Positions 63,601 to 64,000 of a stretch of 64,000 nucleotides of DNA are shown here, in pieces. The position numbers and the translations under genes were made by a program. This stretch comes from Apostichopus japonicus (Eukaryota > Echinodermata > Holothuroidea > Aspidochirotida > Stichopodidae). Every line of letters starts with the position of its first letter. Position 1 is the first letter of the stretch. The DNA lies in NCBI RefSeq assembly GCF_037975245.1, contig NC_092562.1, positions 1,272,501 to 1,336,500 on the forward strand, written 5' to 3'. The notes under the pieces were generated by a model. The model worked only from the letters and a program-made list of their open reading frames with translations, had not been told where the DNA came from and searched no databases.

Positions 63601-64000
63601 TGAAAGAATGAGAAATTTGTACCTAGCTTTTATAACAACTCAGATTTATCTACGTTCGTGTGAAATATAACAAGTTCATTTATATTGGACGTCACATTTA
63701 TACGGGCCACACCGTGGACTAGGCCAGGGGCCAAGAAAACCTGATTTTTATACTTTAAAGGCCACTTCTCAAGTTGCAAATTATAACAACGTCACTGCGG
63801 CTATGCGACTGTGTTCGGGTTCTTCATTTCGAAAATTCACAATAGCTGTGATTTGTGATAACGTGCACCTGTTGATTAACACGTGCTTGTGTATATGCTA
63901 ACTCTAACAATCCATCGTAATATATGCATAGAATTTATGAGATAACTAACTGTTTTCAACCTTTTGGCGAACAGGCTTTTAACAATATTTATTACTATGA
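60640..64000. other. 3' flanking DNA, no gene recognised
   Basis: AT-rich DNA with poly-G/C runs (61326, 63567) and one G/C-rich tandem duplication (62291-62488). The short ORFs here show no homology I recognise and no splice-supported exon structure. Confidence 0.6.
62291..62488. repeat. Two-copy tandem duplication, about 102 bp
   Basis: GATAATGGAATACATAT(G/A)AG + TCATTAATCCCCCACCC... through TATACACGTATCCTT occurs twice, starting at 62291 and 62393. The copies differ mainly in C-run lengths. Confidence 0.93.

Overview
This is a stretch of animal nuclear genome. Genes are split into many short exons with GT-AG introns, coding density is low, and the DNA is AT-rich and full of microsatellites, minisatellites, tRNA-derived SINEs and short DNA transposons. 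The gene families and general texture fit a marine invertebrate, most likely a deuterostome such as an echinoderm; the sequence alone does not fix the species. I recognise five protein-coding genes, rebuilt by hand from homology, splice sites and intron phase. No rRNA, functional tRNA, CRISPR or prokaryotic system was found.

Layout. (1) 1-3433: the last three exons of a FAM20B-like xylosylkinase (+), whose 5' part lies outside the window; an intron carries a perfect 71-bp-arm palindrome and a (TA)n tract. (2) 5698-12866: a complete tandem FAM20B-like paralogue (+) of nine exons, with a double CRE palindrome just before its ATG. (3) 15112-24263: BRIX1 (-), nine exons, with a 2.7-kb minisatellite in intron 7. 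(4) 24483-34300: TRMT13 (+), ten exons, head-to-head with BRIX1 across a 219-bp shared promoter. (5) 34301-42407: gene-poor DNA with a Penelope-type GIY-YIG relic, a SINE, (AT)n tracts and a 1.65-kb foldback-like element. (6) 42408-59955: an unrecognised gene (+) for a protein with an N-terminal Cys4 zinc-finger-like motif, about eleven ankyrin repeats and a basic tail. (7) 59956-64000: putative 3'UTR with a roughly 330-bp (GAT)n array, then DNA in which I see no gene.

Functional links: the FAM20B-like pair would act in the Golgi on the proteoglycan linkage sugar. BRIX1 (60S ribosome assembly) and TRMT13 (tRNA 2'-O-methylation) share a promoter region and both serve the translation machinery. 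The ankyrin gene is unrelated as far as can be seen. The most distinctive non-genic signals are the palindrome, a MITE whose interior has grown into a minisatellite, the foldback element, and several unrelated minisatellites with 41-43 bp units around BRIX1/TRMT13.
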